Part shown: positions 1 through 5,107 of the stretch, piece by piece | How the letters are laid out: each line of letters begins with the position of its first letter | Numbering within the stretch: position 1 is the stretch's first letter | Assembly (NCBI RefSeq): GCF_051960575.1 | Contig: NZ_JBQCEE010000310.1 | Span: 1 to 5,211, forward strand | Source of the DNA: JBQCEE01 sp051960575 | GTDB lineage: Bacteria; Actinomycetota; Actinomycetes; Mycobacteriales; Jatrophihabitantaceae | DNA length: 5,211 nt | Direction: 5' to 3' | The notes under the pieces: model-generated | What the model was told of the DNA's origin: nothing | The model's database searches: none | The model's input: the letters and a program-made list of their open reading frames with translations, nothing else | Program-made: the position numbers and the translations under genes

Positions 1-2045
1 TCGGGCGCGCCGACCGCGCGCCGCGCCGGCCGGGTGTGCCGCACCCGCGCCGCCGCGCGCACCAGCGGCTGCAGCAGGTGGTGCGCGGCGAGACGCAGTC
101 GCTGCGCGGGTCCGCGCACCGGCGCGCGCAGCACGTCGACGACGGTGAGCGTCACCAGGAAGGCGACCGCCGCGGCGGCCGGCAGCACGAGCGCCGGGGT
201 CACGAGCCCGAGGACGGCGGACGGCAGCACGGCCACGACCAGCGGCACGCCGACCTGGTGGGCCAGCTGCAGGCGGTGGTCGGGCTCGGGCGTGCCGCTC
301 TGGAACGGCGCGGCACTGAACGGCCCGCGGTAGACCCGCTGGCGCAGGCCGGACGGCACGAGCGAGTGGTAGATGCGCCCGCTCCAGCGCGCCGAACCCG
401 CGGCGTTGAACCGGTGCGGGTGCCGCGCCTCGACGAGCGCCTCGCTGCGGCCGTAGCCGCGCTGCTGCCGCAGGTAGGCGCGCAGGCTGCTGCGCCGGTG
501 GTGCCAGACGAGGGCGGCCGGGTGGAACCCGAGGCCGTGCCCGGCGTCGAGCACCCGCCAACAGAAGTCGACGTCGTCGCCCGCCGACGTGTACACCGGG
601 TCGAAGCCACCGACCTCGTCGAACACCGAGCGCCGGAAGGCCATGTTGCAGCCGGGGAGGTGCTCGGCCCGGTCGTCGGCGGTGAGCACGTGCACCGGAC
701 CGCCGGGCGCGCGCGCCACCAGTTGGGCGGCCGGTCCGTCGCCCGGCGGCGGGACGTTGGGTCCGCCGACGCCGGCGAGCTCCGACGCGTCCAGGCCGAG
801 GGCGAGGTAGTAGGGCCACTCGGGCGAGGGGTAGGCGTCCGAGTCGAGGTAGGCGACGATCTCGCCGCGGGCGGCGCGGTGGCCGGCGTTGCGTGCGGCC
901 GACAGGCCGGCGTGCGGGATCTGCACCAGGCGCACCCGCGGGAACCCGCGCGCGATCGCCGCCGTCGCATCGGTCGACCCGTCGTCGACGACGATGATCT
1001 CGAGGTCGGGGTGGTCGAGCGCGCAGGTGTGCTCGAGGCACTCGGCCAGCGTCGCCTCGGCGTTGTAGGCGCAGATCACCACAGATGTTGTAGGCCAGTC
1101 GGTACGCAGGTCACGCACGGTGCGCTCGTTCCACCGGGCGACGACGTCGAGGGCCGGACGCGGCGACCGGTCGGTGCGGGTGAGCCCGAAGTGCCAGTCG
1201 TCGACGCGGACGTCGCCGACCACCCAGTCGTCGGTCCAGCTGAAGACGCAGGTGCCTGCGACGCCGCGGTCGAGCGCGACGGCGAGCTGCTCGTCGAGCA
1301 GGTCGGCCTGCCGCTGCTCGTCGGCGAAGACCGCGAACCGCTCGTCCCAGGTCAGTGGCTCGTCGGCCGGCACCACACCGGCATCCCGGCCGAGTTCCCC
1401 CACGACGAGCGGACGGTCGCCGGCGAGGTGGTGCAGGCGGGTGAGGTAGCGGCGCAGGTCGGCGCCGCGCTCGAGGAAGAGGTTGAAGGTGAGGAAGTCG
1501 AGCTCGGGCAGCGGCAGGTACTCGGCCGTCGGGTAGTTGCCGTAGGTGACGAGCAGCTCGGGGTCCTCGTCGCGCACCACGTCGACGAGCCGTGACAGCG
1601 CGCGCGTCACGCGGTCGACGCCGTGCCAGCGGATGACGTCGGCCGGGATCTCGTTGCCGATCGACAGGCCCAGCACGACCGGGTTCCCGGCGAGCCGCCG
1701 CGCGCTCTCGCGGACCGCCGCCACCGCCTGGCGGGCGACGTCGGCCCGCTCGCGCCGGTCGTCGCCGACGAGGTAGCGCCAGTCGGGGAAGAAGGCCCCG
1801 GCGAGCACGCTGAGCTCCCAGTCGGCGGCGAGGTCGAGCAGGTCGTCCGTCGGCGTCGTGTAGGTGCGCACGACGGTGAAGCCCTTCTCGCGCATGAGCG
1901 CGAAGTCGGCCTTCATGATGTCGCGGTCGGGGAAGCGGGCACCGTCCTCACGCGGCGCGAAGGTGCCGTAGGTGACGCCTCGGAAGGCGAATCGTCGTGT
2001 GCCGCGGGCGAAGAACTTCCCGTCGACGGTGATCCGGTCGTCCAC
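1..2045 (-). CDS. Glycoside hydrolase-like TIM barrel fused to family-2 glycosyltransferase (3' end missing)
   Basis: I translated this frame codon by codon. It is open for 681 codons from a GTG at 2045-2043 and leaves the window without a stop. Residues 1-300 resemble a GH2/GH5-like clan-A barrel: FRGVTYGTF near the N-terminus, the strand-4 acid/base motif GNE (N131, E132), a candidate nucleophile in VVGELG (E217), FSWTDDW (268-274) and FGLTRTDRSPRPAL (286-299). Residues 321-540 are a GT2 domain: VVICAYN (322-328), VVDDGSTD (352-359), the D401-S-D403 metal/nucleotide motif, GCNMAFRR (465-472), GDDVDFCWR with D490/D491 in the catalytic-base position, and RQQRGYG (526-532). Residues about 602-640 are hydrophobic and look like membrane helices. 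No signal peptide is visible, so both domains would lie in the cytoplasm. The start follows the epimerase stop by 5 nt with only a weak SD (GGATCC), suggesting coupled translation. The frame stays open further upstream, so a longer N-terminus is possible. The sugar substrate is unknown. Confidence 0.9.
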   Translation of the reverse strand, partial: MDDRITVDGKFFARGTRRFAFRGVTYGTFAPREDGARFPDRDIMKADFALMREKGFTVVRTYTTPTDDLLDLAADWELSVLAGAFFPDWRYLVGDDRRERADVARQAVAAVRESARRLAGNPVVLGLSIGNEIPADVIRWHGVDRVTRALSRLVDVVRDEDPELLVTYGNYPTAEYLPLPELDFLTFNLFLERGADLRRYLTRLHHLAGDRPLVVGELGRDAGVVPADEPLTWDERFAVFADEQRQADLLDEQLAVALDRGVAGTCVFSWTDDWVVGDVRVDDWHFGLTRTDRSPRPALDVVARWNERTVRDLRTDWPTTSVVICAYNAEATLAECLEHTCALDHPDLEIIVVDDGSTDATAAIARGFPRVRLVQIPHAGLSAARNAGHRAARGEIVAYLDSDAYPSPEWPYYLALGLDASELAGVGGPNVPPPGDGPAAQLVARAPGGPVHVLTADDRAEHLPGCNMAFRRSVFDEVGGFDPVYTSAGDDVDFCWRVLDAGHGLGFHPAALVWHHRRSSLRAYLRQQRGYGRSEALVEARHPHRFNAAGSARWSGRIYHSLVPSGLRQRVYRGPFSAAPFQSGTPEPDHRLQLAHQVGVPLVVAVLPSAVLGLVTPALVLPAAAAVAFLVTLTVVDVLRAPVRGPAQRLRLAAHHLLQPLVRAAARVRHTRPARRAVGAP

Positions 2046-2050
2046 GGCGG

Positions 2051-3055
2051 TCAGAGGATCCGGTCGACCCAGGTCGTGGGCGTCCGTGCCGTGACCAGTT
2101 CGAGCGGCCGGTCGTACACGAACTCGCGCGGGCCGACGGCGTCGATCCACTCGATCATCGCGAGCAGGCCCTCGTCCAGGCCGGTCGTCGTGCGGTAACC
2201 GAGTAGGCGACGCGCCTTGTCCGAACTGCAGGTCGCGAGCGTCACCTCGCCAGGACGGGCCGGCACGAACTTCGGGTCGAGGTCGAAGTCGAGCAGCGCC
2301 GCGATGCGCTCGGCGAGGTGCAGGATGGTCACCGGCTCCTCGTCCGGGCCGATGTTGATCACCTCGCCGGCGGCCTGCGGCAGCAGCGCCATCCCACCCA
2401 GGCACGACACGCAGTCGGCCACGAAGCTGAAGCAGCGCAGGCTCGAGCCGTCGCCGTAGATCACCGGCTGCATGCCGCGCAGCATGCGGTTGATCATGAT
2501 CGCGGCGACGTTGCGGTACGGGTCGTCGAAGCGCTGGCGCGGCCCGATGATGTTGTGCGGGACGGCGATCGCCCACTCGCCGCCGTGGTGCTCGACGAAG
2601 GTGCGCAGGAACTGCTCGGAGTTCACCTTCGCCAACCCATACGGGCTCACCGGTGCCGGCGACTGGTCCTCGGTGAACGGGCTCGGCAGCGCGCCGTACC
2701 GCGACATGGACGAGCAGTGCACGATGCGGCCGACACCGGCCCGCACGGCCGCGGTGACGACGGCGACGGTGGCCGAGAGGGTGTCGCGGTAGACGAGGCC
2801 GGGCGAGAAATGGCTCAGCCCGTCGTAGGCGCTCGCGGCGCAGTGCACGACGAGGTCGGCGCCGCGCAGCAGGTCGGCGTACCCGTCGGCGTCGAGACAG
2901 TCGACGGCACCGAACTCGACGCCCTCTGGCACGTTGCCGACCTGGCCACCGGAGAGGTTGTCGATGCCGGTGACCTCGTGGCCCAGATCGCGGAGATGCT
3001 CGGCGACGTGGCTGCCGAGGAAACCGGCCACGCCGGTGACGAACGCACGACGCAC
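2051..3055 (-). CDS. NAD-dependent epimerase/dehydratase (extended SDR, sugar-nucleotide type)
   Basis: This 334-residue protein has the usual length of UDP-sugar 4-epimerases and related extended SDRs, which use tightly bound NAD to oxidise and re-reduce a nucleotide-sugar hydroxyl in the cytoplasm. The Rossmann motif is TGVAGFLG (G8-x2-G11-x2-G14). D32 at the end of strand 2 fits NAD preference. VVHCAAS (69-75) follows strand 4. The catalytic Ser lies in CSSMSRYG (114-121), and the Tyr/Lys pair is Y139-x3-K143 in SPYGLAK. The substrate-domain segment VPHNIIGPRQRFDDPYRNV (165-183) and YGDGSSLRCFSFVADC (200-215) are typical of GalE/WbpP-like enzymes acting on UDP-hexoses or UDP-HexNAc. The GTG start is chosen because GGAAGGG lies 8 nt upstream and the Rossmann motif begins immediately after. 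It is the first gene of an operon with the downstream GH-GT2 gene, which suggests it supplies the donor sugar. Exact substrate, and epimerase versus dehydratase activity, cannot be decided from sequence. Confidence 0.93.
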   Translation of the reverse strand: MRRAFVTGVAGFLGSHVAEHLRDLGHEVTGIDNLSGGQVGNVPEGVEFGAVDCLDADGYADLLRGADLVVHCAASAYDGLSHFSPGLVYRDTLSATVAVVTAAVRAGVGRIVHCSSMSRYGALPSPFTEDQSPAPVSPYGLAKVNSEQFLRTFVEHHGGEWAIAVPHNIIGPRQRFDDPYRNVAAIMINRMLRGMQPVIYGDGSSLRCFSFVADCVSCLGGMALLPQAAGEVINIGPDEEPVTILHLAERIAALLDFDLDPKFVPARPGEVTLATCSSDKARRLLGYRTTTGLDEGLLAMIEWIDAVGPREFVYDRPLELVTARTPTTWVDRIL

Positions 3056-3063
3056 GGGGCGAG

Positions 3064-3070
3064 CCCTTCC
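3064..3070 (-). promoter_or_regulatory. Ribosome binding site of the epimerase gene
   Basis: The minus strand reads GGAAGGG, followed by an 8-nt spacer and the GTG at 3055-3053. This decides the GTG start. The nearby minus-strand ATG at 3072-3070 is out of frame. Confidence 0.7.
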
Positions 3071-3305
3071 ATGGAAGACGAGGCCCCGCCGGCCGACCCA
3101 CTCGTCCCTGAGTGAATCTTCACACCAATCTTACTTTGGTTCGGGACGTTCCGCCAGCCCCGCCCCGTCCGAACGAACTGATCTTGATCGGGCCGTTGGT
3201 CCCGGACCGCGTGATGCGGACGGTGCGACGAGCCCTCGGATTGGGTAGGACACGCCGACGGGTTTCGTGCGGGCTCGACCAGCAGCCACGACGTCACCCG
3301 CAGGC

Positions 3306-3310
3306 AGGAG
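3306..3310 (+). promoter_or_regulatory. Ribosome binding site of the yidD-like gene
   Basis: AGGAG lies 5 nt before the ATG at 3316. It supports the 106-residue product over the longer in-frame GTG start at 3112. Confidence 0.75.
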
Positions 3311-3315
3311 CACGC

Positions 3316-3636
3316 ATGGCCGTCCCCGGCGCTCTGCTCGTCACCCCGCGCACCGCTCGAGCGGCGCGCGCCTCCGCATGGCACGCCGGCGCCTACCGCC
3401 TCGGCGTGCGCGACCGGTTCCTCGGCTGGGCGCTCGCGACAATCGGCGTCCACCGGCCCGATGTCGATGCGCGCCATCGGGCCGTCTGCCGGTTCACGCC
3501 GTCGTGCGTCCATTACGCCGCCGAGGCGCTGGAGACGGAGGGGCTGCGCCGCGGCGCCTGGCTCGCGTCGAAGCGACTGGTGCGCTGCTGGACGGGAGCC
3601 CGCGGCAGCGACCGCCGCGTCCCGACAGCCCGCTAG
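3316..3636 (+). CDS. yidD: YidD-like membrane protein insertion efficiency factor (orphan, divergent)
   Basis: The 106-residue product matches the core pattern of the YidD family (also called the haemolytic-domain family), small membrane-associated proteins that help the YidC insertase place proteins in the cytoplasmic membrane. The diagnostic block is CRFTPSC (58-64), then HYAAEALETEGLRRGAWLASKRLVRC (66-91). It supplies the three family cysteines C58, C64 and C91 and an amphipathic helix rich in Arg/Lys. A short hydrophobic stretch, FLGWALATIG (35-44), precedes it. The usual HP after the last Cys is absent (WTG instead), and the C-terminal GSDRRVP only loosely matches the common GGYDPVP. This looks like a diverged paralogue. 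The canonical gene normally sits between rnpA and yidC; here the neighbours are a polysaccharide operon upstream and a convergent flavoenzyme gene downstream. The gene is probably monocistronic, ending 8 nt before a strong hairpin. Family assignment is fairly secure; a specialised role is inference. Confidence 0.85.
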   Translation: MAVPGALLVTPRTARAARASAWHAGAYRLGVRDRFLGWALATIGVHRPDVDARHRAVCRFTPSCVHYAAEALETEGLRRGAWLASKRLVRCWTGARGSDRRVPTAR

Positions 3637-3644
3637 ACACGCAG

Positions 3645-3698
3645 AACCCCCTGCTCCGGCCCATTTCCACCGTCGGAAATGGGCCGGAGCAGGGGGTT
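3645..3698. terminator. Bidirectional intrinsic terminator, 24-bp perfect stem
   Basis: The left arm (3645-3668, starting AACCCCCTGCTCC) pairs perfectly with the right arm (3675-3698, ending GCAGGGGGTT) around the 6-nt loop ACCGTC. Only a short T run (TTT, 3697-3699) follows on the plus strand, and the minus side has TT, as is usual for GC-rich actinobacteria. It lies 8 nt after the yidD-like stop and 17 nt after the stop of the convergent reductase, so it can serve both genes. The top of the stem holds an ATTTCC/GGAAAT segment. Confidence 0.9.
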
Positions 3699-3715
3699 TC
3701 CGCGGACCGAGCGGG

Positions 3716-4366
3716 TCAGGCGGCCTTCGGGCCGGCCAGGTCGCGGCCGTGCTGCCGGGCGACACGCTCGGCCTCGACGCGCAGCTGGTCGGCGAGGTCC
3801 TTGAACTCGTCCAGCGCCGGGTTCACGCCGACCAGGGTGAACTCGCGCTCGACGACGCGCAGGTCGAGCTGCCACACGTCCTCGAGGATGCGACGCATCC
3901 AGCCGGTGGCGTGGTCCCAGCCCTCGCGCGGGGTGCCGGCGCCGTACGCGCCACCGCGGACGGTGACCAGGACGGCGGGCTTGCCGGCGGTCGCCGGGGT
4001 CACGCCGGCGGCCATGCGGGGGTCGGTGATGACCAGGTCGACCCAGGTCTTGAAGTGCTGCGAGACGCCGAAGTTGTACAGCGGGACGGCGAACAGGGCG
4101 GCGTCGGCGTCGACGAGGGCGTCGGTCTCGCGCTTCGCGAGCGCCACGGCGGCCTGCTGCTCGGGGGTGCGGGCGTCCTCGGGGGTCCACGAGGCGTTCA
4201 CGGCCGCGGCCCACGCGTCGGCGGGGATCGGCTCGATGCCCACGCGCCGGCGCACGATCGGCTCGGTGGGGTTGGCGGCGCGCCACTCGTGCTCGACGAG
4301 GTCGGCGATCGCGCGGCTGGCCGAACCCTCCTCGCGGATGCTGGCGTCCAGGCGGAACAGCGTCAT
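3716..4366 (-). CDS. azoR: FMN-dependent NADH:quinone oxidoreductase / azoreductase (AzoR family)
   Basis: This 216-residue flavodoxin-fold protein matches the AzoR/NQO-like family, cytoplasmic FMN enzymes that reduce quinones by two electrons and cleave azo bonds, protecting against quinone and thiol stress. The N-terminal phosphate-binding loop is DASIREEGSASR (7-18), with S9, S15 and S17 in the FMN-phosphate positions. PLYNFGVSQHFKTWVD (95-110) corresponds to the (M/L)YNF...LKxWxD flavin-contact motif. RGGAYGAG (137-144) matches the GGxY segment near the isoalloxazine ring. Length is close to the roughly 200-residue norm. The ATG is supported by AAGGAG 6 nt upstream. It is divergent from an HxlR-family regulator across a 97-bp spacer with a repeat operator, which suggests repression relieved by electrophiles. 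True substrate and NADH versus NADPH preference are not shown by the sequence. Confidence 0.9.
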   Translation of the reverse strand: MTLFRLDASIREEGSASRAIADLVEHEWRAANPTEPIVRRRVGIEPIPADAWAAAVNASWTPEDARTPEQQAAVALAKRETDALVDADAALFAVPLYNFGVSQHFKTWVDLVITDPRMAAGVTPATAGKPAVLVTVRGGAYGAGTPREGWDHATGWMRRILEDVWQLDLRVVEREFTLVGVNPALDEFKDLADQLRVEAERVARQHGRDLAGPKAA

Positions 4367-4372
4367 GACTCA

Positions 4373-4378
4373 CTCCTT
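4373..4378 (-). promoter_or_regulatory. Ribosome binding site of the azoR-like gene
   Basis: AAGGAG on the minus strand, 6 nt before the ATG at 4366-4364. This is a strong SD and fixes the start. Confidence 0.85.
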
Positions 4379-4403
4379 CTCGGTGCGCGGGCGCTCGTCG
4401 TCC

Positions 4404-4445
4404 GCTTGCTACTAGCTAAATACTAGCTGCTCTCGTAACGCAAGC
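4404..4445. promoter_or_regulatory. Candidate operator for the HxlR-type regulator
   Basis: This AT-rich island lies between two divergent genes. TACTAGCT occurs twice, at 4410-4417 and 4421-4428, separated by AAA. The period is 11 bp, about one helical turn. The same bases also form an inverted repeat, AGCTA (4414-4418) and TAGCT (4424-4428). Outer arms GCTTGC (4404-4409) and GCAAGC (4440-4445) add wider dyad symmetry. HxlR-family dimers bind such short symmetric or repeated sites between themselves and their target gene. The island would overlap the reductase promoter and lie at or upstream of the regulator's -35 region. Which repeat geometry the protein reads is not decidable here. Confidence 0.65.
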
Positions 4446-4450
4446 CGGTG

Positions 4451-4456
4451 TAACCT
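4451..4456 (+). promoter_or_regulatory. Candidate -10 element of a leaderless transcript
   Basis: TAACCT fits the actinobacterial TANNNT -10 pattern and ends 7 nt before the A of the ATG at 4464, so transcription could start on the start codon itself. No SD precedes that ATG. No good -35 is visible at 17-18 nt (TGCTCT at 4428-4433 is weak). Confidence 0.45.
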
Positions 4457-4463
4457 ATTCCGC

Positions 4464-4853
4464 ATGATCACCGGACGAACGGGCGTGACCGCGCCCGACG
4501 ACGTCCGCGTCGAGGCGGACGAGCCGTGCTCGCGGGTGGTCGAGCGCTGCGACGCCGCCCTCAGCAGCGCGTTCTCGGTGCTCGGCAAGCGGTGGAACGG
4601 CATCGTCATCGGCACGCTCGCATCGGGCACCGCCGGGTTCGCCGAGCTGCGGCGGGCCATCCCCGGCATCACCGACTCGATGCTGTCCGACCGGCTCACC
4701 GAGCTCGCCGCCGCGGGCCTCATCGAGCGCACGGTGGTCACCGACACGCGTCCGCCGGGAGTGTCCTACGCCCTCACCGACGCCGGCCGCGCGCTGCAGC
4801 CGATCCTCGACCAGCTCGCCGACTGGGCCACCGCGCACCTGACCGCCCGCTGA
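4464..4853 (+). CDS. HxlR/DUF24-family winged helix-turn-helix regulator, likely redox or quinone sensor
   Basis: This 129-residue protein has the usual HxlR-family length and order. VLGKRWNGIVIGTLASG (39-55) is the characteristic helix. FAELRRAIPGITDSMLSDRL (59-78) holds the helix-turn-helix with its recognition helix. ELAAAGLIERTV (80-91) follows, then the wing, and PPGVSYALTDAGRAL (97-111) is the family signature. The C-terminal helix (112-128) should form the dimer. Two N-terminal cysteines, C22 and C29, flank the position of the conserved DUF24 redox Cys; C29 is nearer the usual distance before the LGxxW motif. In relatives such as YodB and QorR this Cys senses quinones or diamide. The neighbouring divergent reductase and the shared spacer repeats suggest it represses that gene and possibly itself. 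The N-terminal extension before C22 is longer than usual. Translation is probably leaderless. Confidence 0.92.
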   Translation: MITGRTGVTAPDDVRVEADEPCSRVVERCDAALSSAFSVLGKRWNGIVIGTLASGTAGFAELRRAIPGITDSMLSDRLTELAAAGLIERTVVTDTRPPGVSYALTDAGRALQPILDQLADWATAHLTAR

Positions 4854-4870
4854 CCGAGCCTCCGCCCAGC

Positions 4871-4963
4871 TCGCCCCGCAACGGTGCCACCTCGGCCGCG
4901 TTCGCCCCGCAACGCCGGCACCTCGGCGGCGTTTGCCCCGCAGCGCCGGGTTTTCGGCGCGCA
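4871..4963. repeat. 31-bp tandem repeat, about three copies
   Basis: Units begin at 4871, 4902 and 4933. Units 1 and 2 (TCGCCCCGCAACG...CTCGG...GCGT) differ at 4 of 31 positions; unit 3 is more decayed, differing from unit 2 at about 10. A 31-bp period is not a multiple of three and there is no gene here, so it is not a coding repeat. There are no spacers, so it is not a CRISPR array. It begins 18 bp after the regulator stop. Confidence 0.75.
4943..4960. terminator. Short GC hairpin, possible terminator of the regulator gene
   Basis: GCGCCG (4943-4948) pairs with CGGCGC (4955-4960) around the loop GGTTTT. It lies about 90 bp after the regulator stop within the last tandem repeat unit and has no T tract, so a terminator role is weak inference. 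Confidence 0.3.
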
Positions 4964-4964
4964 A

Positions 4965-4984
4965 TGTCCCGGCACAGCGGGACA
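4965..4984. terminator. Second short inverted repeat after the regulator gene
   Basis: TGTCCCG (4965-4971) pairs perfectly with CGGGACA (4978-4984) around GCACAG. The right arm is part of GCGGGACAAG (4977-4986), repeated exactly at 5008-5017. There is no T tract. It could be a terminator or a repeated intergenic element. Confidence 0.3.
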
Positions 4985-5078
4985 AGGCGCGGCCGGAAGC
5001 CGGAGTTGCGGGACAAGCGGCACCGAACCGGCGCGCCGACCCACGGGCCGCTCCGCGCGGAAGCCCCGGACACACCGA

Positions 5079-5107
5079 CGGCCCCCGGTGACCGGGACCC
5101 GGGGCCG
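5079..5107. terminator. GC-only stem-loop, possible terminator
   Basis: CGGCCCC (5079-5085) pairs with GGGGCCG (5101-5107). GG (5087-5088) also pairs with CC (5099-5100) across a one-base bulge. An alternative inner hairpin is CCCGG-TGA-CCGGG (5084-5096). No flanking T tract is present. No gene visible in the window ends here on either strand, so its purpose is unclear. Confidence 0.3.

Larger units (their letters stand above)
3056..3315. promoter_or_regulatory. Divergent intergenic region with AT-rich pocket and two inverted repeats
   Basis: This 260-bp spacer separates the minus-strand epimerase operon from the plus-strand yidD-like gene and should hold promoters for both. The only AT-rich stretch is about 3111-3142. 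It contains two adjacent inverted repeats: GTGAA-TC-TTCAC (3112-3123) and ACCAA-7 nt-TTGGT (3124-3140). AATCTT occurs twice, at 3115-3120 and 3127-3132, on a 12-bp period. TTCACA (3119-3124) resembles a -35 box on the plus strand and TAAGAT a -10 box on the minus strand, but neither has a good partner at normal spacing. I therefore call a candidate regulatory site, not a defined promoter. The rest (3143-3305) is GC-rich with nothing clear. An open plus frame from the GTG at 3112 joins the yidD-like frame, but it lacks an SD and any recognisable protein pattern. Confidence 0.4.

Noticed and set aside
36..1595. A 519-residue open frame on the plus strand opposite the GH-GT2 gene
   Set aside because: It is rich in Arg/Val/Glu/Gly with no family motifs and lies antisense to a frame with many catalytic motifs. 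Such long antisense frames are expected in very GC-rich DNA.
2318..3115. A 265-residue plus-strand frame opposite the epimerase gene
   Set aside because: It is the mirror of a clearly conserved SDR gene and has no recognisable domain or SD-supported start.
3112..3315. A longer start (GTG at 3112) for the yidD-like gene, adding 68 residues
   Set aside because: The added segment has no YidD-like sequence and no SD, overlaps the AT-rich regulatory pocket, and a good AGGAG sits just before the ATG at 3316.
4871..4963. A CRISPR array
   Set aside because: The repeats are directly contiguous with no unique spacers, only about three units exist, and no cas genes are present.
4455..5075. Minus-strand frames of about 100-200 residues over the regulator and right edge
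   Set aside because: They are antisense to a well-supported HxlR-family gene or lie in the repeat region, and show only Arg/Gly/Ala-rich sequence without motifs.
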